Below are positions 1-11,653 of a DNA stretch of 64,000 nucleotides, one piece after another. Source of the stretch: Zingiber officinale (Eukaryota; Streptophyta; Magnoliopsida; Zingiberales; Zingiberaceae); NCBI RefSeq assembly GCF_018446385.1, contig NC_056002.1:31854636-31918635 (forward strand), read 5' to 3'. The notes below the pieces were generated by a model that was not told the origin of the DNA, did no database searches, and saw nothing but the letters and a program-made list of their open reading frames with translations. How positions within the stretch are numbered: position 1 is the stretch's first letter; each line of letters opens with the position of its first letter. The position numbers were made by a program, and so were the translations under genes.

Positions 1-348
1 ATCGCTGCTCGATGGTCTTCAGAGAGAGATTTTTATAGTCGCCGCTTCGACTCTAGAGTTTAACGTCACTGCTCGACGGTTTTCAGAGCGGGTATTTTAT
101 AGTCGCCGCTTCTACTCTAGAGTTTAACGTCGCCGCTCGACGGTCTTTAGAGCAGGATTTTTATAGTCGCCGCTCCGACTCTAGAGTTTAACGTTGCCGC
201 TCGACGGTCTTCAGAGTGGGGCTTTTATAGTCGCCACTTCGACTCTAGAGTTTAACATCGCCGCTCAACGGTCCTTAGAGCGGGGTTTTTATAGTCGCCG
301 CTTCGACTCTAGAGTTTAACGTCACCGCTCGACGGTCTTCAGAGCGGG
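1..348. repeat. 64-bp tandem repeat array in gypsy element A
   Basis: The motif ctctagagtttaac recurs at 51, 115, 179, 243 and 307, an exact 64-bp period, giving about 5.4 copies up to the left edge. Units differ by scattered substitutions. The array lies just downstream of the integrase end of minus-strand element A, where Tat-lineage gypsy elements often carry tandem arrays between pol and the 3' LTR. The full array length is unknown because the window begins inside it. Confidence 0.9.
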
Positions 349-458
349 TTGGCCGCTCGGCAATAGCTTTGTGAACCCTTGGTTTTAATTTTAATCCTAC
401 AGCCGAAGGATGCAGAAAAATTGGAGACTACATGGCGTTAATTACATAAGTGCACCTT

Positions 459-2230
459 TCATCCAGCTTGGTACGGCTGGAGGTGGTTTGCACTCCACAA
501 GCGCTTTAGCCTTCGCCCGTCCACGTCTTCTAGGTAATAAGCGCCTGACCGGAGCTTTTCCATGATCTTGAAGGGTCCGACCCAAGGAGCCTCCAGCTTG
601 GTGACGTCGTCGACTGACTTCACTTTCTTCCATACGAAGTCGCCGACTTGAAAAGATCTAGGTATTACTCATCTGTTGTAGTTCTGGCGTATCCTTTGTC
701 GGTAGGCTGTCAGTCGGACGGCTGCTTTCGCACATGCCTCGTCCACCAAGTCCAGCTCCAGGAGTCTCCGCTTGGCGTTGTCTTCACTATACTGCTGCAC
801 ACAATTGGATTCAACTTCGACTTCCACAGGGACGACTGCTTCGTCTCCATAAACCAAGTGAAATGGAGTCACTCCCGTTTCCTCCTTTGGAGTCGTGCGG
901 ATTGCCTATAGCACGCCCGGAAGCTCGTCTACCCAGCTACCTCTGACGTGGTCGAGCCGAACTCGAAGAATTCGCAGAATCTCCTGATTGGCGACTTTGG
1001 TTTGCCAGTTGCTCTAGGGATATGCTACGGAGGTGAAGTCCTGCTGAATCTCCTACCCCTCGCACCATTCTCTGAGACGTTGTCTGGCGAACTGTCTCCC
1101 GTTGTCAGAGACAAGCCAACACGAGACTCCAAATCGACAAATGATATGTTGCCAGATGAATTTTGTAACCATCTGCTCGGTTATTCTTGCGAGTGGCTCG
1201 ACCTCGACCCATTTGAAGAAGTAGTCCACTACGACGAGCAGGAACTTCCATTGGCCGACCGTCATGAGGAAGGGCCCCACTATGTCCATGCCCTACTGGT
1301 CAAACGGGCAGGATACCATGGACGCCTTCATCTCCTCCGTGGGTCGGTGCAAGAGGTTGTGGTACTTCTGGCAGGACAAACAGGTGGCTACTATTCGAGT
1401 GACATCTGCTTGGAGGGTCGGCCAAAAATATCCGGCTAGCAGTATCTTTCTAGCCAACGACCGACCGCCTGGGTGTCCCCCGCAAGTTCCTTGATGCACC
1501 TCCCATAGAATGTAATCGATGTCCTCTGGTTCGACGCATTTGAGCAAGGGTCGGGAGAAAGCTTTCTTGTACAGTTGATCCCCAATCATCGTGAATCTTC
1601 CTACCCTCCTTCTTAGCAGATGGGCTTCCTCCCGATCGGACGGAGTAATTCCCGATCGTAGGAACTCTATCAGTGCCACCCTGCAATCGTTTGGGAAAGT
1701 GAGTTTTTCCATTCGGTCTATGTGCGCCACCAGAGATACCTGCTCAATCGGTTGCGATATAACAATCGGCACTATGGAGCTGGCTAGCTTAGCCAGCTCG
1801 TCCACAACTTGATTCTCCGCTTGGGGTATCTTCTGAATAACCACCTCCCGGAAGTTGGTCTTAAGCTTTTTAAAGGTCTCAGCGTAGATCTTGAGTCGAG
1901 TGTTGCTTATCTCAAATGTCCCAGTGAGTTGCTGAGCGGCTAATTGGGAATCCAAGTGAATCAAGACTTTGATCGCTCCGACATGCCGAGCGGCTTGCAG
2001 GCCTACTATGAGCGCCTCGTATTCGAACTCATTGTTAGTTGCCCGATATTCTGGCCGAACGGACAGATGCATCCATTCTTCCCGAGGGGAGATCATGTAG
2101 TACACCAACTCCGCTTCCTTACCGAGTGGACGATCCATCCATATATTTCCTCCAAGTGGCTTCTGGCTTGAGATTCTGTACTTCTATGACAAAGTCCGCC
2201 AAGGATTGTGCCTTGATGGCCGTTTGGGGC
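459..2230 (-). pseudogene. Gypsy A second RNase H and integrase (pol 3' part)
   Basis: Reading down from 2230, the translation gives an RNase H-like domain (YRATNNEFEYEALIVGL, then an aspartate in LIHLDSQ). This is followed by the integrase zinc-binding region (H...H...CLSCQKYH near 1350), the catalytic core with MDIVGPF near 1289 and VSDNGRQF near 1110, and a C-terminal beta domain around 660-480 that ends at a TGA at 461-459. A stop lies between the zinc region and the core near 1295, frameshifts lie around 1050-880, and another stop lies near 668. The domain order fits integration of gypsy cDNA into host chromatin. The product is not functional. The start is set by the insertion breakpoint of the copia element, not by a real start codon. 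Confidence 0.9.
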
Positions 2231-4179
2231 AGATTTAGTTCAATGAATCAATAAGCCTGATAAGTTGGGAAATGGTATCACTTATAGTGTGTGTTGTTGA
2301 TTATAGAAGGAAACTGTGTCCTAGAGATACTAGGTTGATAATGTCCTCAAGAGGAGCTCATAAGGATTGTCATGTTAAACCCTGCAGGTGGACTTAGTCC
2401 GACATGATGATAAGGTTGAGTGGTACTACTCTTGGACTAAGATATTAATTAAATGAGTTGTCAGTAACTCACTTAATTAGTGGGCATTCGATATCTTAAA
2501 CACAGGGAGACTAACACACTCATAATAAGAAGGAGCCCAAAAATGTAATTTGGGATTGGTGCGGTGGTTCAATAATAGTTCTATAGTGGAATGAATTATT
2601 ATTGATAAAATTAAGTTGTGTGTTCGGGGCGAACACGGGATGCTTAATTTTATCGGGAGACCAAAACCAATTCCTCCTCTCAGTCCCTATCGTAGCCTCT
2701 TATTTATAGAGTACTATACCCACCTATACCCACCTTCATACCCATGAGAAAGGGGTCGGCCAAGCTAGCTTGTGGTTCAAGCTAGGGCCGGCCAAGCCTT
2801 GGTTCATGGGTGGCCGACCCCCATTAAATTTAAAAGAATTTTAATTTTATTTTTATTATGTGGAAGATATAATTTATTAGAGAATTAATATTAAAATATC
2901 TCTTTTAAAAAGATCTACAAAAGATTAAAGAAAGAGATTAGATCTTTTCCTTATTTGTATATTGGAAAGATATTTTATTTTTCTCTCTGAAAATTATTCA
3001 CATGTTGAAAATTAAAATTATAGAAATTTCTTTTTATCAACCATGAAGGGATTTTAAAAGGAAATTTTATTTTTTAAAATTTCCAAAGACAAAAAAGGAA
3101 GTTTTAATTGTTGATTAAAATTATCCTATTTGCTCTACATGAGGTGGCCGGCCACATACAATTAATTAGGAAAATTTATTTAATTTTTTCTTAATTAATT
3201 GTTGTCAAGGAAAGTTAAGGAAATTTTATTATAAATAAATTTCCTTATTTGCCAAAGCCAAGGAATATAAAAGAAGGGGTAGGGGTGCCTTCATGGTGAA
3301 CAACCTCTATTATTTCTCTGTCTCTTTTGTTCCTTGGTGTGGTCGGCCATCATCATCATCCTCTCCCTCTCTTCCTCTTGTGGTGGCCGAACCTCTCTCT
3401 TCCCCTTGGAGCTCTTGTGGTGGCCGGATACTACTTGGAGTAGAAGAAGAAGAAGGAGAGAAAGCTAGCATCTCTTGGAGCTTGGTTGGTGTTTTGATTT
3501 TCTTCCTTGGTGAAGCTTCCTTATTGTGGCCGAACCTAGCTTGGAGGAGAAGAAGGTGGTTGGTGGTTTTCTCATCTCGGAAGATCGTTGCCCACACAAC
3601 GTCCGAGGTTAGAAGAGGAATACGGTACAAGATCAAGAGGTCTTTCTAGAAGGTATAACTAGTAGTTTTTCCTTTTCCGCATCATACTAGTTATTTATGG
3701 AAATAATACTAAATACAAGAGGCTTACGTTCTAGTATTTCGAATATGTTTTTCGAAGTTGTGTTCTTTTGTTTTATTTTTCCTTGTAATTTGATTGTCCT
3801 TTTCGGTTAACCTAAAGTTATTTTAGGAAATTAAATATTATATTTCTATAAAAGGTTTTGTCTAGTCGGTAGTGGTTTCCCCCATATCCAAGAAGGTCAT
3901 GTGCCTCGCCACGTCAGTACTGGGAACCAATTATGGAAATTAATATTTAATGGAATTAATAACTTAAGGTGATTTGGGTCGAACGTGTTAAGTTCCGCAG
4001 GAGATCCAAGTCAAAACCTAAAAGAACAAATAGATTAAGTTTTGGATCAAACGTGTTAAGTTCCGCAGGTGATCCAAAATTTAATTTAAAAGAACAGATG
4101 GTAGGTAGGAAAAGGTTCAGACCTTTGTACAAAATTTTTGTACAGTGGAACATCTAGGCTTTCCGAGTAGCAACCAACA
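2231..4179 (+). repeat. 5' LTR of copia A, truncated at its start
   Basis: This copy aligns with 9664-11653 of the right LTR, starting at agatttagttc and ending in ccaaca at 4179. It lacks the TGTTGG start. It also lacks a block of about 30 bp present at 10252-10285 of the other copy, so the LTRs have diverged by indels and substitutions. A TATA box at 3266 and a conserved near-palindrome at 4127-4145 are visible, as is a duplicated segment containing cgtgttaagttccgcagg around 3985-4066. Confidence 0.9.
3266..3272 (+). promoter_or_regulatory. TATA box of copia A LTR
   Basis: TATAAAA lies in the context gaatataaaagaagg. The same box is at 10740-10746 in the 3' LTR. It is the best TATA match in the LTR and would put the transcript start near 3295, leaving a long R-U5 of almost 900 bp. 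The transcription start is inferred. Confidence 0.55.
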
Positions 4180-4181
4180 AT

Positions 4182-4193
4182 TGGTATCAGAGC
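4182..4193 (+). other. Primer-binding site, initiator-Met tRNA type
   Basis: TGGTATCAGAGC lies two bases after the LTR end at 4179. It is the standard complement of the 3' end of plant initiator methionine tRNA, used to prime minus-strand cDNA synthesis. Confidence 0.95.
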
Positions 4194-5298
4194 TAGAGTT
4201 TTGCCTCTGTGTATTTGGTATTAGTTTAATTATGCACATGTCATACATAATTTAGGCAGGTTAATAGTAGGATGTGCTAACTTTGTGGATGCAGGATCCA
4301 ACTATTATGACTTTTAGTTATTATGTGTGTGATTGGACCCTTGGACATGTCAAGGGCATTTATTTGTGTGTGCATGATTGTATTAAAATACAGCAGGAGA
4401 TGTATTTAGTTTTATTAGGATTTTATTTTTGATCTAGATAAATGTACATTCCTTTTATGGAATATAGGATCAAAAATATAAAATTCTATTTATGTCGCGG
4501 ATCGAATCTTGCAAAGCGTGGAACCTTCTAAGGACCAGAGGCGCAGCGGAACTAGGAGCAAGATGGATGCGACAGCTAAAACCGGTGGCGGTGGCCAAAT
4601 ATGGCAGCAACTTGGGATGACAACACACGGAGGACAACTATAGATAAAAGTCATAATAGTTGAAAATTAGATTTTCTATTTATTGCTTTTATATTGTGCT
4701 GTGTGTGCATGTTAGTATACATGACTAGTAGGCTAGCATAGTTAAAATTCCTCGTTTATAAATAACTAAGTGGGAGAGAGATTTTTAAATAAATCCCATG
4801 GTCTCCATTACTGGTTTGTAAGTGATGCAAACAAGCTTGCGCGTTGGCTCTGAGTGCCTTCCTCCATAACGGATGAGCTTGTTTGTGGATCACTAGAACA
4901 GACTTCCATTTTTGGATGACTATAGGAAGTTAATTAAGAGCGTGTGATCTTCCCCAACGGAAGGGGCATAATCTTATTAATGGACTTAGTGTCAAGTAAT
5001 GGTATACACTTAGACACATCTAATAGTATCCTCCCCATCGGAGTCATTGCTATTATTTGTGTGACCAAAAGACACCAACTATTAATTTTATTTGTTAAAA
5101 GTTAGGTTGACAAGATAATAAAATTAATGGGTTAAAACCCTCCTTTTACAAATGTTGAATTTGTATACGTCCACACTAACGTGACATATAAAATTCACGG
5201 TGTTTTGAGGTGTTGGTTAATTTAAAATAGTATTGTTTGAGGAATCAATATTATTCTAAATTTAGAGTTCTGACCAAAAGTTATTTGTGATTCTTAGG
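4194..5298 (+). other. Copia A untranslated leader
   Basis: About 1.1 kb separates the primer-binding site from the first plausible gag codon. I see no long reading frame on either strand. The stretch is AT-rich with a few GC-richer islands (for example 4497-4620). It presumably holds the packaging signal of the element, but no motif for this can be recognised. Confidence 0.6.
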
Positions 5299-6231
5299 AT
5301 GACTTTCAACCCACTGTCCATCATACTTCAACAGAATAGACTTACTGGACCTAATTACATAGATTGGAAAAGGAACCTGGATATTGTCCTTACTGCTGAA
5401 AGCTATAAATTTGTACTTACTGAGCCTTGTCCTGAAGCACCTACTGGTGAATCTACCCAAGAGAAGATTGAATATCATAGGAAATGGGTAAAAGCAGATG
5501 AGATGGCGCGGTGTTACATTTTGGCTTCAATGTCAAATGTATTGCAACATCAGCATCAAGATTTACCAACAGCCTATGATATTATGAACAATCTCAAGGA
5601 ACTCTTTGGTCATCAAGATAGGGCTTCTAGACAAGAAGCCATGAGAAAGATAATGACAGCCACCATGCAAGAGGGTACTCCTGTGAGGGATCATATCCTA
5701 AAGATGATGGCTTATCTGAACGAGATACAGATCCTTGGAGGAGAAATTGATGGGGAAACCCAAATCGATATGATCCTCCAAACACTACCTAGAAGTTTTG
5801 AGCAATTCCGCCTGAATTACAATATGAATAAAAGGGTATATTCATTGGCGGAACTCCTGACAGCAAGCAGCAGAAGGATTATTTAGTCACAATGCTCAAA
5901 TTCACTATGTTGAAAATGGTTCTACTTCTAAGCCGAGAGGAGAAGAAGAAGAAACAAGTCGGTTCAAGAAAGAAAGTGAATAAGTCTCAGAGTACTTTAA
6001 AGCTGGAGTGAAGAAGCAGAAGGGCAAGTGTTTCATCTGCAAGCAGGCAGGGGACTGTTCTCGTAGGAACCAAAACAAAGGTATATCTCATGCTCTAGTT
6101 GTTGAAACATGTTTAGCGGTGTTATCTACTAGCACCTGGTGTGTAGATACGGGAGCCACTGATCATGTCTGCAATTCCCTGCATGGGTTCCAGGAAACCC
6201 GACGACTATCTGAAGGAGAAATTATGTCTAC
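5299..6231 (+). pseudogene. Copia A gag (UBN2-type capsid) with frameshifts
   Basis: From the methionine at 5299 (MTFNPLSIILQQ) the frame is open for about 195 codons and resembles the plant copia gag domain: GPNYIDWKRN near the start, then a helical region with LKELFGHQDRASRQ and QTLPRSFEQF. A second methionine four codons upstream (5287) is possible. After about 5866 the natural continuation is in another frame. It runs to a degenerate zinc knuckle near 6030 (CFICKQAGDC, lacking the usual histidine spacing), with an in-frame TAA near 5980. The capsid would package element RNA in a cytoplasmic particle. This copy cannot make an intact gag. Confidence 0.85.
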
Positions 6232-7497
6232 ATGGGCAATGCTACTAAGGTGGTGGCAATTGCAGTGGGAGACGTCTACTTATCTTTTAGTAGAAATAAA
6301 AATTTGGTTTTAAGAAATTGTCTTTATGTACCCAGTTTTAGAAAGAATTTAATTTCAGTTTCTAAACTGTTTTTAGATGGATATTCAGTTTCTTTCAGTA
6401 ACGATGTAGTTATTAAAAGAAATAAAGTGATTATCTGTTCTGGTGCATTAGTTGACAATTTGTATATTTTAAATCCAATTTCTTCCACAAAGCAAAACAT
6501 GGAAATTTATAACTCATCTTCTAACTCTAATAAGAGAAAAGAACCTTCGGAAATGAACCAAGCATATCTTTGGCATCTAAGGTTTGGTCATATTAACTTA
6601 AGTAGAATTCAGAGGCTTATAGCCGATGGACTTTTGAGTTCATTAGAGTTGGAAAATTTTCCAACTTGTGAATCTTGCTTAGAAGGTAAAATGACCAAGA
6701 GACCATTCAAGGCCAAGGGGTATAGAGCCAAAGAACTGTTAGAATTTGTTCATTCTGATTTGTGTGGTCCTATGTCTGTCCAGGCAAGAGATGGTTTTGA
6801 ATATTTTGTCTCTCTTATAGACGATTATTCAAGATACGGATACATTTACCTAATGCGCCGCAAGTCCGAGTGCTTTGATAAGTTCAAAGAATACAAGGCT
6901 GATGTGGAGAAACGACTAGGTAAAAGTATCAAGACACTACGATCTGATCATGGTGGCGAATACCTCTTAGGAGAGTTTAGGAATTACTTATTAGAGGCCG
7001 GGATTCAATCCCAATTGTCTGCACCTGGAACACCCCAACAGAATGGTGTAGCAGAACGAAGGAACAGGACTCTTATGGAGATGGTTAGATCGATGATGAG
7101 TTATTCAGAATTACCAAATTCGTTTTGGGGATATGCTCTGGAAACAGCAATATACGTTCTGAACTTAGTACCTTCTAAATCAGTTTCTTCTACTCTCATA
7201 GAATTGTGGAATGGGCGAAAACCCAGTCTAAGACATATTCGGATTTGGGGTAGTCCAGCACATGTGCTGAAACCAGATGCTGATAAGTTAGAATCCCGTA
7301 CAGAAGTTCGCGTGTTTGTAGGATATCCCAAAGGAACGAAAGGTGGTTTATTTTATAGTCCTAAAGACCAGAAGGTCATTGTTAGCACCAATGCCCAGTT
7401 TTTAGAAGAAGACTATATAATGGATCACAAGCCCAGTAGCAAAGTTGTTTTAGAAGAACTTAGAGAGGACACGTCTACTTCAGTACCAACAGTATGA
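6232..7497 (+). pseudogene. Copia A protease end, GAG-pre-integrase and integrase
   Basis: The protease signature CVDTGATDHVC lies just upstream (about 6140-6172) in another frame. The frame from 6232 is then open for 421 codons. It contains the pre-integrase segment (LWHLRFGHI near 6570, with paired cysteines CESCLEGK near 6670), then the integrase core with DLCGP, IDDYSRYG, SDHGGEY and PQQNGVAERRN. These supply the zinc-binding and DDE residues that join element cDNA to target DNA. The frame ends at a TGA at 7497, and the continuation is in another frame. This is the best preserved part of the element. Confidence 0.93.
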
Positions 7498-7499
7498 AG

Positions 7500-8650
7500 T
7501 ACCACAAGAGACTGCAACACGTGTCACACATGATACACAACCACAGACAGTGCCTCGTCGTAGTGGGAGGGTTGTAAGGCAGCCTGAAAGATTCATGTTT
7601 TTGGGAGAGTCTTCGGACTTGATCCCGGGTAAACATGAACCTGATCCACGAACATATGACGAAGCACTCCAAGATATAGATGCAACATCTTGGCAAAAGG
7701 CAATGAATTCTGAAATAGAGTCTATGTACTCTAATAAGGTCTGGGAGCTTGTAGAACCACCTGATGGTGTAAAAGCCGTTGGATGCAAGTGGATCTACAA
7801 AGGAAAAGAGGGACAGACGGGAAGGTAGAAACCTTCAAAGCTAGGCTTGTTGCGAAAGGGTACACTCAGAAAGAGGGAATCGATTATGAGGAAACCTTTT
7901 CACCGGTAGCCATGCTTAAGTCTATCCGGATACTCTTATCCATTGCTGCTCATATGGATTATGAGATTTGGCAAATGGATGTCAAGACAGCTTTCCTTAA
8001 TGGAAGTCTTGAAGAGAACATCCATATGAAGCAACCAGAAGGGTTCATTGAAAAAGGCAAAGAGCACCTAGTGTGCAAGCTCAATCGGTCCATTTATGGA
8101 CTGAAGCAAGCTTCAAGGTCTTGGAACATCCGGTTTAATGAAGTAATCCAGTCGTATGGATTTATTCAGTGTCCGGATGAGTCTTGTGTATACAAGAAGT
8201 GTAACGGAAACGTGGTGGTATTTCTTGTACTATACGTAGATGATATTTTGTTAATTGACAACAATGTCAAGGTATTATTAGACGTAAGGGTATGGTTGTC
8301 CAAACAATTTGATATGAAGGACTTAGGAGAGTGTGCACACATACTTGGGATCAAAGTAATAAGGGATCGCAAGAAAAGAATGTTGTGTCTGTCCCAAGCT
8401 TCATATATAGATACAATCCTTGCTCGTTTTAGTATGCAGGATTCCAAGAAAGGTTTCTTACCTTTCAGGCATGGAATAGCTCTATCTAAAGAGATGTCTC
8501 CTGAGACTTCAAAGGAGATAGAAGACATGAAAGCAGTTCCTTATGCCTCGGCTGTAGGAAGCCTTATGTATGCAATGCTATGTACGAGACCTGATATTTG
8601 TTTTGCCGATGGTCAGCAGATATCGAGTAACCTGGACAAGGACATTGGAT
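7500..8650 (+). pseudogene. Copia A reverse transcriptase
   Basis: The segment after 7500 reads through a basic patch (PRRSGRVVRQPERF) into the copia RT domain: WQKAMNSEIESM, then KARLVAKGYTQKEG, QMDVKTAFLNG and the catalytic LYVDDIL at about 8230-8250. There is a frameshift near 7805, where the frame starting at 7550 stops and the next opens, and another near 8610 where the reading becomes unrelated. RT copies the RNA into DNA inside the particle. The position after integrase is what defines a copia order. Confidence 0.93.
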
Positions 8651-9208
8651 TGCTATAAAGCATATATTAAAGTACCCGAGAAGGACTAGAGATTATATGC
8701 TAGTTTACCAAGACGATTTGCTCCCTATGGGTTACACGGATTCCGACTCGATAGGGACAATAGTAAGTCTACATCAGGCTATGTGTTTACTTTAGGAGGT
8801 GGAGCCATTTCATGGAGGAGTGTTAAGCAGAAATGTGTTTCGGACTCAACCATGGAAGCAGAGTATGTAGCAGCCTCTGAGGCAGCTAAAGAAGCAGTAT
8901 GACTCAGGAACTTTCTAATGGACTTCGATGTGATTCCTGGTTTGCCCAAAATCATCACAATTTATTGTGATAATAGCGGTGCAGTTGCAAATTCGAAGGA
9001 ACCACGAGCTCATAAGGTAAGTAAACATATAGAGCGTAAGTACCACCTGATACGAGATATCGTGAAGCGAGGAGAAGTTGTCATCGCCAAGATTGCATCA
9101 GCGGATAACCTGGCAGATCCTTTCACTAAGGCCCTTCCGGCGAAAGCTTTTGATCGACATGTGGAGGGAATGGAAATCAGATGTATGGTAGAAGATATGG
9201 CAGCTTAG
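8651..9208 (+). pseudogene. Copia A RNase H
   Basis: The C-terminal RNase H region is spread over more than one frame. It includes [18 protein letters not shown] around 8765-8820, [18 protein letters not shown] near 8848-8900 (followed by an in-frame TGA), and a final open stretch 8918-9208 with IYCDNSGAV, HIERKYHLIRD and ADPFTKALP. These are typical copia RNase H motifs. The TAG at 9206-9208 is the likely original end of the polyprotein. Function is lost through the stop and frameshifts. Confidence 0.9.
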
Positions 9209-9220
9209 TCATTAGTATAA

Positions 9221-9229
9221 GTGGGAGAT
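9221..9229 (+). other. Polypurine tract of copia A
   Basis: The short purine-rich run gtgggagat sits immediately before the TGTTGG start of the 3' LTR. This is where plus-strand priming is expected. Confidence 0.7.
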
Positions 9230-11653
9230 TGTTGGAGTGTATACTAAAAGCCTAAGCTTTTGTAAACATTTATGTTAAATAAAGAATCACATTTGGTCAA
9301 TTTATCTATATTTGTTTGTAGTTGTTCAATTAATTTATATTGTAGATAACATAGTATGTGGTGTCACATATAAAAGATGATGTTATCAGTACCTTATAAA
9401 TTATAAACAGTAGCTCACGACCAAAATGGAAAGAAACAAACCATTGGAATGTCGTAGTGTAATTAGGAATTAGTTTATCTTGACTATATAATTACACTAG
9501 TACACTTAAAGTGTATTGAGTAGGACCATTTGAGGTCGTTTCTTTTATACTGACTTTATAAAGAAACAAAGACCTCGGTTATTATGGAAGTGTGTGCTCT
9601 TAATCCTAATATAATAACAAGCACATATATTTGATATTTATTTCTTTAATTTATCAATGGGTGAGATTTAGTTCGATGAATCAATAAGCCTGATAAGTTG
9701 GGAAATGGTATCACTTATAGTGTGTGTTGTTGATTATAGAAGGAAACTGTGTCCTAGAGATACTAGGTTGATAATGTCCTCAAGAGGAGCTCATAAGGAT
9801 TGTCATGTTAAACCCTGCAGGTGGACTTAATCCGACATGATGATAAGGTTGAGTGGTACTACTCTTGGACTAAGATATTAATTAAATGAGCTGTCAGTAA
9901 CTCACTTAATTAGTAGGCATTCGATATCTTAAACACAGGGAGACTAACACACTCATAATAAGAAGGAGCCCAAAAATTTAATTTGGGATTGGTGCGGTAG
10001 TTCAATAATAGTTCTCTAGTGGAATGAATTATTATTGATAAAATTAAGTTGTGTGTTCGGGGCGAACACGGGATGCTTAATTTTATCGGGAGACCAAAAC
10101 CAATTTCTCCTCTCGGTCCCTATCGTAGCCTCTTATTTATAGAGTACTATACCCACCTATACCCACCTTCATACCCATGAGAAAGGGGTCGGCCAAGCTA
10201 GCTTGTGGTTCAAGCTAGGGCCGGCCAAGCCTTGGTTCATGGGTGGCCGACCCTAGCTTGAACCCAAGCTTAGGTGGCCGACCCCCATTAAATTAAAAAG
10301 AATTTTAATTTTAATTTTTATTATGTGGAAGATATAATTTATTACAGAGAATTAAAATTAAAATATCTCTCTTTAAAAAGATCTACAAAAAGATTAAAAA
10401 AAAAGAGATTAGATCTTTTTCCTTATTTGTAGATTGGAAAGATATTTTATTTTTTCTCTCTGAAAAATTATTCACATGTTGAAAATTAAAATTATAGAAA
10501 TTTCTTTTTATCAACCATGAAGGGATTTTAAAAGGAAATTTTATTTTTTAAAATTTCCAAAGACAAAAAAGGAAGTTTTAATTGTTGATTAAAATTATCC
10601 TATTTGCTCTACATGAGGTGACCGGCCACATACAATTAATTAGGAAAATTTATTTAATTTTTTCTTAATTAATTGTTGTCAAGGAAAGTTAAGGAAATTT
10701 TATTATAAATAAATTTCCTTATTTGCCAAAGCCAAGGAATATAAAAGAAGGGGTAGGGGTGCCTTCATGGTGAACAACCTCTATTATTTCTCTCCCTCTT
10801 TTGTTCCTTGGTGTGGCCGGCCATCATCATCATCCTCTCCCTCTCTTCCTCTTGTGGTGGCCGAACCTCTCTCTTCCCCTTGGAGCTCTTGTTGTGGTCG
10901 GATACTACTTGGAGAAGAAGAAGAAGAAGGAGAGAAAGCTAGCATCTCTTGGAGCTTGGTTGGTGTTTTGATTTTCTTCCTTGGTGAAGCTTCCTTATTA
11001 TGGCCGAGCCTAGCTTGGAGGAGAAGAAGGTGGTTGGTGGTTTTCTCATCTCGGAAGATCGTTGCCCACACAACGTCCGAGGTTAGAAGAGGAATACGGT
11101 ACAAGATCAAGAGGTCTTTCTAGAAGGTATAACTAGTAGTTTTTCCTTTTCCGCATCATACTAGTTATTTATGGAAATAATACTAAATACAAGAGGCTTA
11201 CGTTCTAGTATTTCGAATATGTTTTTCGAAGTTGTGTTCTTTTGTTTTATTTTTCCTTGTGATTTGATTGTTCTTTTCGGTTAACCTAAAGTTATTTTAG
11301 GAAATTAAATATTATATTTCTATAAAAGGTTTTGTCTAGTCGGTGGTGGTTGCTCCCATATCCAAGAAGGTCATGTGCCTCGCCACGTCAGTACTAGGAA
11401 CCAATTATGGAAATTAATATTTAATGGAATTAATAACTTAAGGTGATTTGGGTCGAACGTGTTAAGTTCCGCAGGAGATCCAAGTCAAAACCTAAAAGAA
11501 CAAATAGATTAAGTTTTGGATCAAACGTGTTAAGTTCCGCAGGCGATCCAAAATTTAATTTAAAAGAACACATTGTAGCTAGGAAAAGGTTCAGACCTTT
11601 GTATAAAATTTTTGTACAGTGGAACCTCTAGGCTTTCCGAGTAGCAACCAACA
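9230..11653 (+). repeat. 3' LTR of copia A (complete, 2424 bp)
   Basis: The LTR starts TGTTGGAGTG and ends GCAACCAACA. It has a TATA box at 10740, a 118-codon reading frame at 10767-11123 whose counterpart is also open in the 5' LTR (3293-3649), a duplicated motif with cgtgttaagttccgcagg near 11455-11545, and a near-palindrome at 11600-11617. These serve as the reference for the solo LTRs elsewhere in the window. I treat the 118-codon frame as an accident of sequence until shown otherwise. Confidence 0.93.

Larger units (their letters stand above)
2231..11653 (+). mobile_element. Ty1/copia element A with 2.4-kb LTRs, 5' end deleted
   Basis: Two related LTRs (2231-4179 and 9230-11653) flank a Met-tRNA primer-binding site, a gag-like reading frame, and protease, integrase, reverse transcriptase and RNase H in copia order, then a polypurine tract. 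The left LTR lacks the first roughly 434 bp seen in the right one, and about 10 codons of the flanking gypsy RNase H are missing there too. A deletion has therefore eaten through the left junction and no TSD survives. Multiple frameshifts and stops make it non-autonomous. Its LTR family recurs four more times in the window, always as solo LTRs or fragments. Confidence 0.93.

Noticed and set aside
4182..4193. tRNA-like match
   Set aside because: Only the 12-base primer-binding complement of initiator-Met tRNA is present here and at the other three such sites. No cloverleaf can be formed, so they are not tRNA genes.
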